Positions 33,170 through 46,024 are shown, counted from the first letter of the stretch. The stretch is 64,000 nucleotides of DNA from Pardosa pseudoannulata (GCA_032207245.1 CM063506.1:35516309-35580308), one strand, 5' to 3'. Made by a program: numbers and translations. Notes: generated from the sequence alone by a model not told the origin.

Positions 33170-33740
33170 TTAATATTCGATCTGGGTTTCGTTTTCGTAT
33201 TTTTTAATAAACATCGGAACGAGATTACATCTTACTTGCATGTAATGCTGTGGAGTGTCTATCATTCCACATTTACAGTTTGGTGAATCTAATTTTCCAA
33301 TTCTGTACAAGTAGGTTGGGAAGCTTCCATGACCGGTTATGAAATAATTTAATATGTTATTTTCGAATTGTAACTTTTGTTCTACTTTAGACATTATAGT
33401 ATAGGTTGCTCTTCCTTTTTCACTATTGTCCCAATAATCTTGCCAATCTTTATTTATGTTTCCTTTCATACACTTTTTAAGTATTGACACCGGGAGCTGT
33501 ATAGGTTTGTAATTTATTGATTTCCGGGCGTTCTTTGCTAAAATATCTGCATATTCATTACCGGTATTCCCCGTATGAGCTTTGATCCAAATTATATTAA
33601 TTGTTCGGTTATTCATGTTTTTACATTCTTTTTGTATCTCGGTAATTAATTTGGATTTCGGTACTAATTGTTCTAGGCTCTTGATTAATGAAAGACTGTC
33701 AGTATATATAAATATATATTATCTTCACTCAATTCTTTTA
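33170..33740 (-). pseudogene. RNase H and C-terminal region of a LINE (I/Jockey-type non-LTR retrotransposon)
   Basis: On the minus strand the frame reads YTDSLSLIKSLEQL, then IIWIKAHTGNTGNEYADILA, which are the DS and the final H...N/D motifs of LINE RNase H domains. After it comes the typical C-terminal block FITGHGSFPTYLYRIGKLDS, then PNCKCGMIDTPQHYM (a zinc-knuckle-like C.C...H pattern), ending at 33170. Upstream of YTDS the frame shifts across a short AT repeat (RKIKELSEDN). The reverse transcriptase and endonuclease are not in the window. This is a 5'-truncated or cut copy of about 570 bp. Confidence 0.8.
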
Positions 33741-34726
33741 TCTTTCTGAGCGACCAGTTTTGACATAGATTTCAATTAAATTAGATGTAACAATTTATAT
33801 AAAGAGATGTCGTTACTAAATAGATACTAGATTCTAAACATCTTTTACCGTATCATTTATGAATTTTGAAAAATGATGCATTTCAGATAAATTTAGATAA
33901 ATGTGAAAAGTATGTTGCTTCATTCCACGATAGATGAAATACCTGTAACTTCAGATGTTCAAATATTCCGCCTGTTTGAAGTGTTACTTACACAACCGAA
34001 ATCTTATCACAGTTCTACACTTGCTACTCGCTCCCTAAATGTTGCATTTATCTTCGGAGATGAATTCCTCTCCTCTCTGACACTTCACGCTGTCTAACAG
34101 CAGTCCGAACTTTCCTATGATGCACCGACTCCAACAGCTGTTCAAGAAACGTGTACGACCCAGGCGTATATACATACACAAGTGATCACGGATCAAAAAC
34201 ACCTGCTGTCATAGAAGGAAAATGAACAATTTTTTCGTTTGTTTAGCATATCAATGCAGAATTCTTTGAATCGTACTGGCGCAATATTTCCCCATCAAAC
34301 ATCTGATGTGCAAGCATAGATTCTGTCTCGCCTGCCACAGAAAAGTACTACAAGCCCCAATTGAAATAATATAATTGGCTTAGTTATTAAAAATCTTTGA
34401 ATAAACTTAAACTATTTGAGATATTATTCTTTGACAATGAACTCAAAACTAAAGTGAATGCTAAAAATATTCCAAAATTTAATATAAAACAAGCAATTTT
34501 TATGCCAAAAGTTTCCCACAACGGATTTTGTATGCTATGGTACTATGTGAATGCTTTTATGTTAAGTTTACTTCTTCAGGTGATAAATGGAGGAGAGTTG
34601 TAGAATAAGCGTGAACTAAAATGCAATTTAGAAGGCATATTTCTCTCTAAAAGAGGCTAAAGGTAAGAACTTTTTTTAATTAATACTCTCTCTCTATGTT
34701 TATACGTATACACACATGCATATATA
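33741..34726. other. non-coding; GC-richer block at 33900-34340
   Basis: The block 33900-34340 has normal base composition but many stops in all frames. It resembles an LTR or UTR fragment (for example 'tatatacgcctgggtcgtac' on the minus strand), but I see no ends. Nothing is recognised in the remainder. Confidence 0.35.
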
Positions 34727-35608
<882 letters not shown>

Positions 35609-35621
35609 GTGTGTGTGTGTG

Positions 35622-35933
35622 TGTCAGGATTTAAAATATAGAGTAATTTAAGAAATTTAATTAGGGATTATTTTAATGGGAGTAACGCGCCTCGCGTTAC
35701 TAGTCACATAAATACGGCTCACGCGCAGTGATATGAGCAGAGAGCGATAAGCAATTACTACAGGTAGAACTGTGGTTCCTCGAAGTAGTAAAGACTGCCT
35801 TTGTTTGCAGTTGGGCGCCAAATGAGACGCCATGTTGATTAGCGTGTGAAATGGAGTAATAAAGAGAAGAAAAGAATGACTTGAGTGTGAACTGATTTAT
35901 ATATTTACCAGTGTGTTTACTCGGACCACGACA
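35622..35933 (+). mobile_element. candidate solo LTR or LTR fragment
   Basis: The block is clearly richer in GC than its surroundings. It begins TGTCAGGAT and ends CGGACCACGACA, so TGTC and GACA form short inverted ends. An 'aataaag' polyadenylation-like signal lies near 35860. Microsatellites on both sides hide any target duplication. Family unknown. Confidence 0.4.
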
Positions 35934-35938
35934 TCTAT

Positions 35939-35939
35939 A

Positions 35940-35991
<52 letters not shown>
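35939..35991. repeat. (AT)n microsatellite
   Basis: About 50 bp of AT alternation directly right of the candidate LTR. Confidence 0.95.
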
Positions 35992-35992
<1 letters not shown>

Positions 35993-37160
35993 CACCTAAT
36001 TCAAACACAGTCACTGAATTCACGGCATTTCAGTTCTGTTCTGTTCTGTTCTCAGTGCTACAGTCTATTGTTTTGCTACACGAGGTCTAATGTGACCGAG
36101 ATCTACTGCTAAAAGTAGATTGCAAACGACTGCGAACTGTCTTTTTTTTCGGCAGGATCACTAAGTATTTCGTGATATTCAGAACAAATAGCATAAAACG
36201 TTTAGTGCTGACCCGGTATAACCAATAAATTCAACTCTAACGATAAAAATAATGAATTACTATTATTAACACAGAGGACAGAAGTTACTTATACTGAACG
36301 TTTAACAAGCTCGAGTGGTGATTGAGAGTCTCCATACGGTTAGTTTAAATTCTGGACGACTCCATTTTCGAATTGTTACTGTGGAGCGTGGATTCCACTT
36401 TCGGAAACATTGATCTAAACAGAGAGACAATACAATTTAGTATCAAAATTATACTTTCTAACTGGCATTTTACCTCTTACAAATTTATTTGAATTTCTTT
36501 AGTTGGTACACCTGAAAAGTTTTTAAGTAGTAATTCCTTTTGAAATAACTTAATATATTGCAAATGAATCTCTGTGTTTTAAATAACAAAATACAAGAAT
36601 TCATTAAAAACTGGCACAGCAGCAACTATTATTCACAGTCGCGAAGAGGCATTAAGAAAAAGAAATAGATTTTCCTACTAAATATTTTGAGTAAATTACT
36701 CTTTTTCTAAAAAATAAAGCTTCAGTTACCATATTTTACTGTTATTTATTTCATCGGGCACTTTGGGAAATTTGGCCGTCTAAGTGCATGTATGATGTGC
36801 ACACTTACTATTCATAGCCCTGAATATTCATATAAAGTTACAGACAAGTAGCTTTACGCTGTAATGACGTAAAAAAACGATTTTCAAAAATCGATGAGTT
36901 AATCTGTAGTTTGTACCTAAGTATACATTCTTCATTCTAGAATTGAAGATAAATAAATGTGAATGACTTTGATAAGATGATTTTTTTCTCTTGTTTCACG
37001 TGCTTTCAAATAATTACGTCATGAGACTTAATTTAGAAAAAAAAACAGAGAAAATAGAAAAAATCTTCGAAAATATACATGCAAGATAAAATGGGAAAGA
37101 ATAATAATAAAGTTTAATTCATTTTTTAATAGTTAAGACACAGTTATATAAATGCATATG
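35992..37160. other. non-coding; GC-richer block at 36000-36430
   Basis: 36000-36430 has balanced composition and contains four 'ttctg/ttctc' pentamers at 36031-36052, but no frame. It may be more of the LTR-type element to its left. Nothing is recognised in 36430-37160. Confidence 0.35.
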
Positions 37161-37401
37161 TTCAGTCATGTATATATATATATATATATATATATACATA
37201 CATACATATATATATATATATACATACATGTATATATGTACATATATATATTCATACATATATAGATATAAATAGAGAGAGAGAGAGTTAATTTTACATA
37301 ATCTGCCAAAAGTAAGTGGAGACAGAGAGGGGTATATTTTAAATATAAAATCACCAAACAATTATTAAAGGATGTAACTGGAATTTAATTGATTAAGTTT
37401 C

Positions 37402-37480
<79 letters not shown>

Positions 37481-37499
37481 CATATGTATGTATATATAT

Positions 37500-37581
<82 letters not shown>

Positions 37582-37631
37582 GTATATATGTATATATATA
37601 TATATATATATACATATGTATATATATATAC

Positions 37632-37710
<79 letters not shown>
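37161..37710. repeat. large (AT)n and (TG)n microsatellite complex
   Basis: AT/GTAT/ACAT tracts fill 37170-37262, followed by a short (GA)n, and after a unique spacer a long AT tract with ATAC/GTAT variants at 37403-37664. This passes into a (TG)n of about 43 bp at 37665-37707. Frames over it in all phases are artefacts. Confidence 0.95.
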
Positions 37711-38985
37711 TGCGTGTACAGAATAAAATCCCTGACTAAAAATTTTATATTAAAATCACAGCAATGAAATATTAATAAGCAGTTTTACAATAAATTACCG
37801 TTTCTTACATTTTGCTACCTCCTTCTACGTCTTTATTGAATAGGTTTATTTTTGTTTTATCCTTACATACTGATGATACTTTGTAACATTTTATACTTTA
37901 AATTAAGTTTTTATATACACTTATATTTTTTAAAAGATTTTTTTAGCTTACTGTTATTTCAGAAATTTGCAGCTTTTTATAAGATTCATCAAAAAACATT
38001 TCTTCTTTTTCTTAATAGAAAACTTGAAAATATTTGCTGTCAAGATCAAAAATGTATAAGAAAAGTTATTGTAAAATCTCATCAGTTAAGAAAACTATTA
38101 ATTTTAAAAAATAAACTTTTTATTTTTATTTTTGAAGAAAATGCAAACCCCAAGTTTTTTTAAATGGGGCATGCCAAAAGACATGAAATATACATATATA
38201 TGCATATGTATTTGTTAGAAAATCAAAAATCTTACCATGGATATAAGCTGTAAATTACCACAATTATAAAAAATGTATATATGATTACTATTATCTGTTC
38301 ATAATCTGGCATGTAAACGGTTAAGACTTATTAGATCTTAAAAAATATAGCCAATCTACTTATATTTATTATGATTTCGTTGAAAATATGTAAGGAGTAC
38401 CTTCCAAGAAATTTTTATTGAAATGACCTATTTTTGATACATTATAAAACGAAAAGATATTCAACTTTTAGGCTATTTTTTAATAACGTTCTAGCTTTGA
38501 AAATATTATTTATTTTTGTAATTTCAAGAAGTATATTTTTAAAATACATAAAAAATAAACCTCCTAATAAAAGTAATTTTACTTTCCAGCCAAATAACTT
38601 CTGAAATATGTGTATTAGAAACTAAATTTTTATATTTCATTAAAGTAAAATATCTTTTTTATTCTGTGACTGTAAATCTAAAATGTTACAGGTCCCTAAC
38701 AATTAAAAAAAAATTAACTAAAAATTGTTAAGAAATAAAAAATCTTAAAAAAATTAGCCTTTCACCTGCGATAAAATTATAGCGCTCATATTAATATAAT
38801 TGAGGTTTACAGAACATAAAAGGTAATTAGCTTTTATTTCATATAAAAAAACCATTATCTAATTTACTAATTTCTAAAGTTATTCTGCGTTTAAGTAATT
38901 TTTTATCTTAATGTATATATTTTATGCCTGTTAAAAATGTATTACTTTGTATAACAAAATTGAATAATTTTAATAAAATTAGAAC
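37711..38985. other. non-coding AT-rich stretch
   Basis: No repeat family or gene is recognised. Confidence 0.45.
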
Positions 38986-39812
38986 CAGGGTTGGAAAAAA
39001 ATCATGATTTTTTTTTTAAATCAAAAAAATCAGATTTATTTGATTTAAATCAGATTTATTTGATTTTTTTCTGAATTCTAATTTTAATTATTGTTGTTTT
39101 TTATATTTTTTTGCAATATACATAGAATAGTTTGTTATAAGTAACAACTTATCTATCTAATATTCTACACACTGATTACCTAAAATTAAATACATAAATT
39201 TTAATCTAAATACATTTCATTATTTTGTAATTGGATGGTGCAAACTAAATAAGATGTAAATTTAAAGAACAAATTAAATATTCATTTAATGCAAACTATT
39301 GATTAAAAAATAAAAAATTCACAATTATTTCAATACTTTTTAAGCAACGAATTATGGATTTAACTGTTTCAATAAAAACACTAGTTTTGATGTCGTATCC
39401 ACTCCTAATTGGTTACGAAGGCTAGAATAAACAATACCAAAAGAAGAAAACTGTCTTTCCATTCTAGCAGATAATGTGACGGCTGTTGTTATTTGGTAGA
39501 CAAACTGGATTTCGAGTTCTGTAATACTCTCTTTACCCCCCAATTATATAAAATGAATTCCACTAGTCATAACTAGTCGTACCTACCTCTACTACATACT
39601 TCCTGATAACAACCCCTAAATTCTTAGAAAACATGCTATCTATTTACACTTATTTACTTATTGGTATTTCTGTGCTGACTGATTCCCAATTCTCCTGTCT
39701 TTCGAATGTAAGTTTTAAGAGTGAAGTGAAAAAAAGGAGTAAATGAAAAAAAATGATTTAAATCATTGATTTTTTTTTAAAAAATCAACTGATTTAAATC
39801 ATGCCAACCCTG
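38986..39812 (-). mobile_element. hAT-type non-autonomous element, copy 2, perfect target duplication
   Basis: The 8-bp duplication ATTAGAAC is exact at 38978-38985 and 39813-39820. The ends CAGGGTTGGAAAAAAATCA and, reversed, CAGGGTTGGCATGATTTAAA match the copy at 23968-24765, which lies in the opposite orientation 14 kb away. Confidence 0.9.
39352..39543 (-). pseudogene. hAT transposase C-terminal dimerisation fragment
   Basis: 63 codons read ELEIQFVYQITTAVTLSARM, then ERQFSSFGIVYSSLRNQLGV, then TSKLVFLLKQLNP. This is the conserved C-terminus of a hAT transposase (S..ER.FS..G..HS.LRN.L....A.KLVF.YK.LN). Nothing upstream of it in the element matches the rest of the protein, so the element keeps only this end. 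The corresponding part of the other copy is frameshifted. Confidence 0.8.
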
Positions 39813-39820
39813 ATTAGAAC

Positions 39821-40576
39821 CTTATTCAGGATTTAGGAAAATTTTATTGTAAACATAGCAGAATTTTTTATTTTGCATTTAAAAATTGGGTATTGTTATG
39901 AAGACTTTCCAAATGCACTATGCCCTCTTAATATCTCGCTTATACATTTTTTTTCGAAACTTTTGGTTATTTATTTGCAGGCATCAATCATACTGATGAC
40001 TGGATTTGAATGAAAGATGAATCAGTAAAACAAAAGTTTTCACTCACCTCTTGGAAATCCTGCATTACAAGAAATTAAATCATCACTATATAGATTCTTC
40101 CCCATTAAACCCATAAACTAAATATTGTGAAGTGAATAGCTTCTCTTCAAAATTATCTCAGGTCACGAAACCAATTTAATCACATTCTAAAGATAACTGT
40201 TGTCTCTGTGCTCTAAATAGAGCTTTTGTAATGTTTTAATCAGTTATTTTATAATCTTTTTAAATCCATCTGCTCAAACAAATTCGTGTAAAAGCAATGC
40301 ATTTTTTTAAAACTACAGTTAAGTAGTATTCAGCGGATAAGCATGATTAAAAAGTTCTGTTTTCGCGAGATTTATATTTTTAATTTATAATCTACTTCTT
40401 TTTAATGATTCAGAATTTTTTTCTCTGCATGAGTAGTTGTTTTTATGTCACTGCAACAAATATTTTTTTTTCGGCAAAGGCTGAAGAAAATTACGTTAAG
40501 ATAATAGGCCTTTTCTTTTCAACAGACTCTTATTTTTTAACTGCTTCGAAACGTAGCCATTCAACTTTTGCACAAC
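39821..40576 (+). promoter_or_regulatory. upstream region of the transporter gene
   Basis: AT-rich without repeats. 'tcttttcaacag' ending at 40525 is a possible acceptor of a 5' UTR intron. No core promoter motif is claimed. Confidence 0.35.
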
Positions 40577-40778
40577 ATGGCTAGTAATCCGAAGTATCAG
40601 ACGTTTTTAAGTCCTGAACAGACTGACACAAGTGAAGATGAATCGGACTATATTCTCAGAGACTTATTTAAACAAAAAGCAATCAAAGGATACTCGGTTT
40701 TGACTGCAGCTGTGTTCATTACGTCACTGATGGCCGGCATGGGAGTTCTGTCACTTCCGCGAGCACTTGCTGGCACAG
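40577..40778 (+). CDS. amino acid transporter of the AAAP family, exon 1 of 7
   Basis: Seven exons (this one, 42562-42730, 43517-43702, 46116-46357, 50272-50478, 52848-53046, 54480-54606) join into a 443-residue protein; every junction keeps the frame and has GT/AG borders. The whole protein is hydrophobic, with about 11 predicted membrane segments, as in the Aa_trans/AAAP superfamily (SLC32, SLC36, SLC38 and insect mahogany-like proteins), which move amino acids across plasma or vesicle membranes. Exon 1 codes residues 1-67: an acidic cytoplasmic start (TDTSEDESDY), then the first membrane segment, GYSVLTAAVFITSLMAGMGV followed by LSLPRALAGTG. The G-x-G-x-L-x-LP signature is typical of helix 1 in this family. 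The start is in good context (cacaacATGG). The substrate and the subfamily are not decided; similarity in the segment before exon 5 suggests AVT1/mahogany-like. Confidence 0.88.
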
Positions 40779-42561
40779 GTAAGATTTATTAAATCTCTAT
40801 TTAAGTTGTGTATTATTCTATTTTAATTATATACTTGTTGCTTTGCGCCCAGCCTTTGGTCTAGCTAGTTAAATTTCCCAAATAAAAGTTACATTCATTT
40901 CAAAATTATGTATTCATTTTAGATTATGTTACACTTGTAATATAAGCAGTTTCGAAAATAAATCAACTCAATATTGTCATAAAACGAATAATATATTCAT
41001 TTAAATTTTATTTTCCTTAAATATAATCTAAAGAAATAAAATTATATTTGGGGACATTTGGTCTATATTCTTTGATTTGGCGATTTACTAACAGAAAAAT
41101 GCCTGAGTTTTATGTTCAAGTTAAATGCTAAATACTTAAATATTTTCTCAAACGATAACGTTGTTGGTAGTGGAATAAGGTTGGCGTCTAAAATTTGGAT
41201 TAAAAAATGGCGCAATTGAATATGAAATGAAAGAAATATACCAAATTAAAATTGATAAAATGAAATAAGTTTAGTAAATATAGTAAAAGAAAAAAACTAC
41301 AAAGCTGTATTATCTGAAAACACATTGTAAACGCTATCAGATGAATTAATTTACTTAAAAGATGTTAATTATTTTAGCTCGTAATTAAAAGGAAAATATA
41401 GAAAATTTTGCCATAATTGTGTCGCCAAACAAAATTTATATTAAAAAAAGCTTTTCATCTCTACACGCTTTTGACATACGAACATGTTGTTGTTTAAATC
41501 ATTTGATTAATTCAGATTCTTTTACTGTGATTGAATGCTACTAGCCGTGAAAAAACGAAAACATTTATTTTCACAACATAAAAGACAAGTTACATCGCGT
41601 ATTAAAACAGAAAATACTGTATCTCTTAAAAATTAGCCGAAAGTTCAATCTTTTTTCTTCAGAACGCATCACTTATATCTTTCCGAGTTGAGCAGTCAAC
41701 CAGCTGCTCCAAGCAGAAAGAGAGAGTTCACGCGACACATGTATTCTGGTTTTTAAAATTTTTTTGTATAAGAATCACCAAATCTCGATATTGAATCCAC
41801 TTGTTTAAGCCTATTCTGGTGAGATTCAGGTGACATTTCAACAACTCTGAGCTGACATGTCGTGTATAAAAAATTTGTACAGACTTTCTACAACATCCAT
41901 GCAATTTATTATCAAGTGTACATTACTGGTATTTGAAATAGCCAAATTTTGTGATGTTATCTATATTGAACATATAAAGGAATTCTTTTTTTAAGATTAT
42001 ATCCTGAACTCCATTAAATCTACCACTTATTGACGCAATGTCATCATAACCTTGTACAAGACGATAGACTAGATCTAATCCAAATTCTGTAAAGTAGCAA
42101 ATTGAAATGTTTGATAAATTTTCACCAATAGATGAGGTAACAGCGACAAATTTTAAGAGACTCATCGAAACTGAATTTGATTTTAATATCTGGCGTAAAG
42201 AGCAAACTACTCTATTTTTATCTTTAAAAAGGAAAACTGCCTCCTTTTCCCAGTCTTGAGTACATCACTAAAGTTTACTGTTTTTGCAGATTTTCCAAAC
42301 TAAGCCTTTGATCTTAATTTTTTTCAGAGGTTAGGGAAGTGCATTTTCCTATTATCAAGTACTTCGCAAAATCATTCATCTTGATCCTAACCTTTATTTG
42401 ACCTCAGTATAAAAATCACTTTGAGATCTTACAACTATTGTGTTCAGATTTTTAGAAATCGTAAGAATGCATAACTAGTGAAATCACAAAAATGCTTAAT
42501 CATATATTAAAAAAAAAAAAAAAGAATAGAGACTGACTAAAATTTTGAACTTTATTTTCAG
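40779..42561 (+). other. intron 1 of the transporter gene
   Basis: Starts gtaaga, ends ttttcag. It contains a hAT-like fragment on the minus strand near 41923-42200; nothing is recognised in the rest. Confidence 0.75.
41923..42220 (-). pseudogene. hAT-like (DUF4371 / ZMYM-type) transposase fragment
   Basis: The minus-strand frame reads FVAVTSSIGENLSNISICYF, then RLVQGYDDIASISGRFNGVQ and DIILKK. This resembles the central block of DUF4371-type hAT-like transposases (T.GE.I...I......G......RGQGYDG...MSG...GVQ..I). The diagnostic RGQGYD is changed to RLVQGYD, and the frame ends soon after. Only about 80 residues are recognisable; ends and target duplication were not found. Confidence 0.5.
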
Positions 42562-42730
42562 GGTGGTACGGGCTTATTCTAATATCTTTAGCATGCATAA
42601 ACAGTTGGTACAGTGCATTAATATTAGGTCGTTCTTGGATGATGATGGAAGAACGTTGGGAAGAATACCGTGGCAAATTCAGATACCCTTATCCAGCAAT
42701 GGGTTTAAGAGCTATTGGATCATGGATGAG
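42562..42730 (+). CDS. amino acid transporter, exon 2 of 7
   Basis: Codes residues 68-124 (phase 1 in, phase 2 out). It begins GWYGLILISLACINSWYSAL, membrane segment 2, then ILGRSWMMMEERWEEYRGKF. The G-W-x-G-L start and LGRSW match the AAAP family helix 2 and following loop. Acceptor ttttcag, donor gtaagt. Confidence 0.87.
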
Positions 42731-43516
42731 GTAAGTTTTGCATTATATTTTCTATGATGTACTTTGGAAGAAATTTTCAAATGCGAGTTAATCATGAGTA
42801 ATTATTATACTGTCAATCTGAATTTGTTCTTACTGCAGATTATTTAATTAGTGATGATGATGATGAAGATAAAACTTTAAATGACCTTGTAAAAATCTGA
42901 AATTTACAATAAGTCCCAGATTTTATAAGAAGTCTTAAAACTACCAAATCTCCAATATTTTCAATACTTAAATTTGTTTCCATATTAAATTGCAAGCATC
43001 TCTGTGATTTTGATACCATTTCTTGGATGACGTTAGAATTAATTTTTTTGCATCCTTTGTCATGTTTATAGGGGAAGGATGTTTAAGCCTTACCTCTACG
43101 ATTAAAGGAACTTGTACCACCGTAGTTCATACCATATATTGCTCAAACCTATAATTAGATCTATAATTTAAAGTCATCTTAGAATAGCGTACCAAGTTGT
43201 TGTGTACGCTACGTTATAGCGTACCAAGTTGTGTTGTTGAGAAGTTATTGACCAAATATCTTCTCAATTACAGCAGAATGAATGCCCCCAAGTAAATATG
43301 ATATATTATTTTGTTTTGGTTAGCAGAAAAAGCATTTATCTTTTTTTTTATTAAAAAAGGAAAAAAAATATCTGCTATCGTCATTGAAGAATAGAAATAC
43401 CAACTCTTCTACCGTTTTAAAGAAAATAAAACATTTTGTCTCGTTTTTCTCCCTTCATTATTTTCCCCAACTGGTTGATTTTGTATAAGTCCTTTATTTT
43501 ACGTTGTTTGTTTCAG
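42731..43516 (+). other. intron 2 of the transporter gene
   Basis: Non-coding. At 43180-43235 a short word 'gcgtaccaagttgt' occurs twice. No element is identified. Confidence 0.7.
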
Positions 43517-43702
43517 ATACATCGTGACAGCGACTCTTGACGTGACCTTAATTGGCGTGGCTGTAGTGTACATCCTACTTTCAGCTCAAATTGCACAGTC
43601 GATAATGCAACGTTTTGTAACCTTGGATTACAGCTATTGGATCATCATACTTGCAGCAATACTTTGTCCTATGACGTGGTTTGGGAGCTTGGAAGACTTC
43701 TG
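43517..43702 (+). CDS. amino acid transporter, exon 3 of 7
   Basis: Codes residues 124-186 (phase 2 to 2): YIVTATLDVTLIGVAVVYIL and LLSAQIAQSIMQ (segment 3), then YWIIILAAILCPMTWFGSLE (segment 4). The pattern 'P..W......' after segment 4 occurs in related AAAP proteins. Acceptor gtttcag, donor gtgaga. Confidence 0.87.
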
Positions 43703-43867
43703 GTGAGATATGAAGTGAATTACCATTACCCTCTTTGTACACTCACACCAGCGCTAAATTTTGTTTTCGCTTTATATTAACCCTAGTTGCTCACCTGAAT
43801 ATCATGTGAGGCTCCTAACATAAGTAATAAAAATTGTTTAAAAGGATTTTTCAATTAACTGCTATCT

Positions 43868-44215
43868 TTAGCGATACCTCTTATACATCTTAGCCTAATG
43901 GCTTTAAATTTGATTGAGTTCTTGATAACAGTTGGTAGCATGAGACTGTAAATTGGATCTCCGATTTATCGAAGAAGTGAATACAGAATTGAAGCATTGC
44001 GTTTGTGTTCCAGCATTAGACTGTGCGGTAACATTTTTTTCCAAAGATACCTCTCATACACCTTGGCCTGATTTCATATGTGCTTGAAATTTGATTGAAT
44101 TCTCGATAACAGTTGGTAGTACGAGATTGTAAAGTTGAACTCGACTATGTTGAAGAAGTAAATACAGAAACGAAATTGTCTGTGTTCCATTACTGGACTG
44201 TGTGGGTTCTCCTCA
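43868..44215. repeat. two-copy tandem duplication, about 175-bp unit
   Basis: The two units (about 43868-44040 and 44041-44215) share 'gatacctct.atacatcttag', 'aaatttgattga.ttct.gat', 'aacagttggta', 'gaagaagt.aatacaga' and 'tgtgttcca..a.tggactgtg' in the same order, with about 80% identity by eye. Confidence 0.75.
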
Positions 44216-44229
44216 CTTTGCATAAATGT

Positions 44230-44312
44230 TCAGAATTGGTTTTAAGCAGTAGGTCTCGGTCTAATTCGACCTCGTTAAGCAAAATATATTGAACTTAGTT
44301 ATCCAAACCAAA
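44230..44312 (+). repeat. SINE tail fragment
   Basis: 'aattggttttaagcagtagg', 'tctcggtctaattcgacctc' and 'ttatccaaaccaaa' follow the SINE order from 'aatcggctttaagctgtagg' to the tail, with an altered middle. Confidence 0.6.
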
Positions 44313-44811
44313 TAATATTAGTGATCCAAACGAAATGATATTGGTGGTATTTCGACAAGACCACTAGACAGAAAAATTGAATCGATAAACTACGTCCCAC
44401 TGGCCAAATATGGCTCTTTGTCTATTTTCAATCCGGTCCATGCAAATAAATCAAATATAATAAAAAATTGCGCAGTCAATCGTATCCATTTCATCGTAAC
44501 GACCGCATGTCGCGCTAGTTGGGTATTGTTTAGTTCATCAAAAGGTGGAATGCCACGTGTTATCAGTCTTGCTTTGTGATGCAACAATATAAACTTTCCC
44601 AACGGTCTATGTAAAATCCTAACCGAGGTCATTATTACTAATAAACCATTTAAAATCAATGGTAATCATGGCCATCACTAATTCGGATGTCTAGTGTAAT
44701 TAAATATATTCTTAGAAGAAACAACTTTATTTTTCCCATTAGTGCAAATTTTTTCTACAAGTCCATTAAAAATGTTTATATCTTTTTTCCGATATCAGCA
44801 ATAATGCGTAA

Positions 44812-46009
44812 ACACTCAAGAGCCAAAACATTATGATCACCTGTCAATAACGAGTTGGCCCACCTTTGCCGCGCAACACAGCTTCAACCCGCCTTGGTAT
44901 GGATGCCACAAGTCCTTGGTAGATGGCCGGAGACAGATTATATCAGATGTTTAAGGAACGGTTACGCAAATCCAAGATATTGAGAATTGGTGGTCTTTGA
45001 ACTCTGAGCTGCCGTTTCATGACATCCCAAATGTGTTCTATCGGATTGAGATCCGGTGAGTTAGGCGACCAGGACATTAACTGGAATTCAACATGATGTT
45101 CCTGGAACCCCTCCAACACAATTTTAGCCTTGTGACACGGAGCGTTGTCCTGTTGGAACATTCCATTTCCAGCTGGAACAACAGAGGCCATGTAAAGGTG
45201 CAACTGGTCCTCAATGATGTTCAGATACCCTGTAGCATTCATGGTTTGCTCTACCACAACCACGGGTCCCAGAGATGCCAATGCGAATGTATCCCACAGT
45301 ATAATGCCGCCACCATCGGCCTGTATATGACCTACTGTACATTGAGGGATTAACTGTTCGCCTGGAAGACGGCATATCCTGACAAGGCCATCGGTGTGAT
45401 GAATGACAAACCGTGATTCATCTGACCAGGCAACTCTCTCCCACTGATCCATGAACCAGTCGCGATGTTCCCGGGCCCATCGTAGGCACAGTTTGGTCAG
45501 AAAAGGCACACGAGTGGGACATTTGCTGCGTATACCCATATCCAACAGTGTCCGCTGAACAATGTGATCCGATACTATTCTACTTGGCCCTGCATTGTAT
45601 TGGGTTGTCACCTGAGCCACTGTCTAACTCCGGTTTTGCTTCACCATGCGAGACAGTCTCCTACGACCTTTTTCTTTGATAGCGATACCATGTCGTCTAC
45701 TTCTAGTTTCACCGTCATTCATCCACTTTGCATAAGTACTAACAACTGTAGATCGCAAACAACCCACGAGTCTTGCAGTTTCGGAAATACTCGTTCCGAG
45801 CCTTCGAGCTATTACAATCTGCCCTCTATCTAAATCGCTTAAATTCACATCCTTTCCCCATTGCACACAGAAGTAAGGGAAAGAATGATTCTTCAGACTC
45901 TCCAGCAGCTGTTAAATACCACTTCCACCTGATCTCGTGCTTTCCGCGTCATCCAAGCAAGTTCATTGCAAAATGTATGGGTGGCCATAATGTTTTGGCT
46001 CTTGAGTGT
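44812..46009 (-). mobile_element. Tc1-like transposon, 1.2 kb, nearly complete
   Basis: The ends are inverted repeats beginning ACACTCAAGAGCCAAAACAT and TATG on both sides. The TA target duplication is not clear at either end. The minus-strand transposase fills most of the element. It lies inside intron 3 of the transporter, in the opposite orientation to the gene. Confidence 0.85.
44844..45866 (-). pseudogene. Tc1-like transposase with two in-frame stops
   Basis: The frame is continuous over 340 codons without frameshift but has two premature stops: one TAG at 45621-45623, between KQNRS and TVAQVTTQYNAG, and one TGA at 44940-44942, between LRNRSLNI and YNLSPAIYQGLV. The first part, MQWGKDVNLSDLDRGQIVIA, is the HTH region; GCLRSTVVSTYAKW is its recognition helix. 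The catalytic residues are visible: VAWSDESRF, then FQQDNAPCHKAK, then SPDLNPIEHIWD. I count 36 residues between the second Asp and the Glu, rather than the classical 34. The protein ends RRVEAVLRGKGGPTRY. The two stops are single-base changes from expected Gln and Trp codons, so this copy died recently on the scale of the other remnants. Confidence 0.9.
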
Positions 46010-46024
46010 AAATATTTATTACGT

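Noticed and set aside
37389..37767. Overlapping frames of 77-116 codons rich in Tyr and Ile on both strands
   Set aside because: They translate (AT)n and (TG)n microsatellites; the same applies to 8247-8438, 11881-12141 and 35264-35578.
43085..43140. Minus-strand 'gaactacggtggtacaagtt' with Gly/Arg-rich reading and a gtaagg after it
   Set aside because: Looks like the end of a glycine-rich exon, but only about 15 codons are readable and no acceptor or partner exon is seen.
44390..44659. 89-codon minus-strand frame in intron 3
   Set aside because: FDLFAWTGLKIDKEPYLASG looks like real protein debris, possibly transposon-derived, but I could not assign it.
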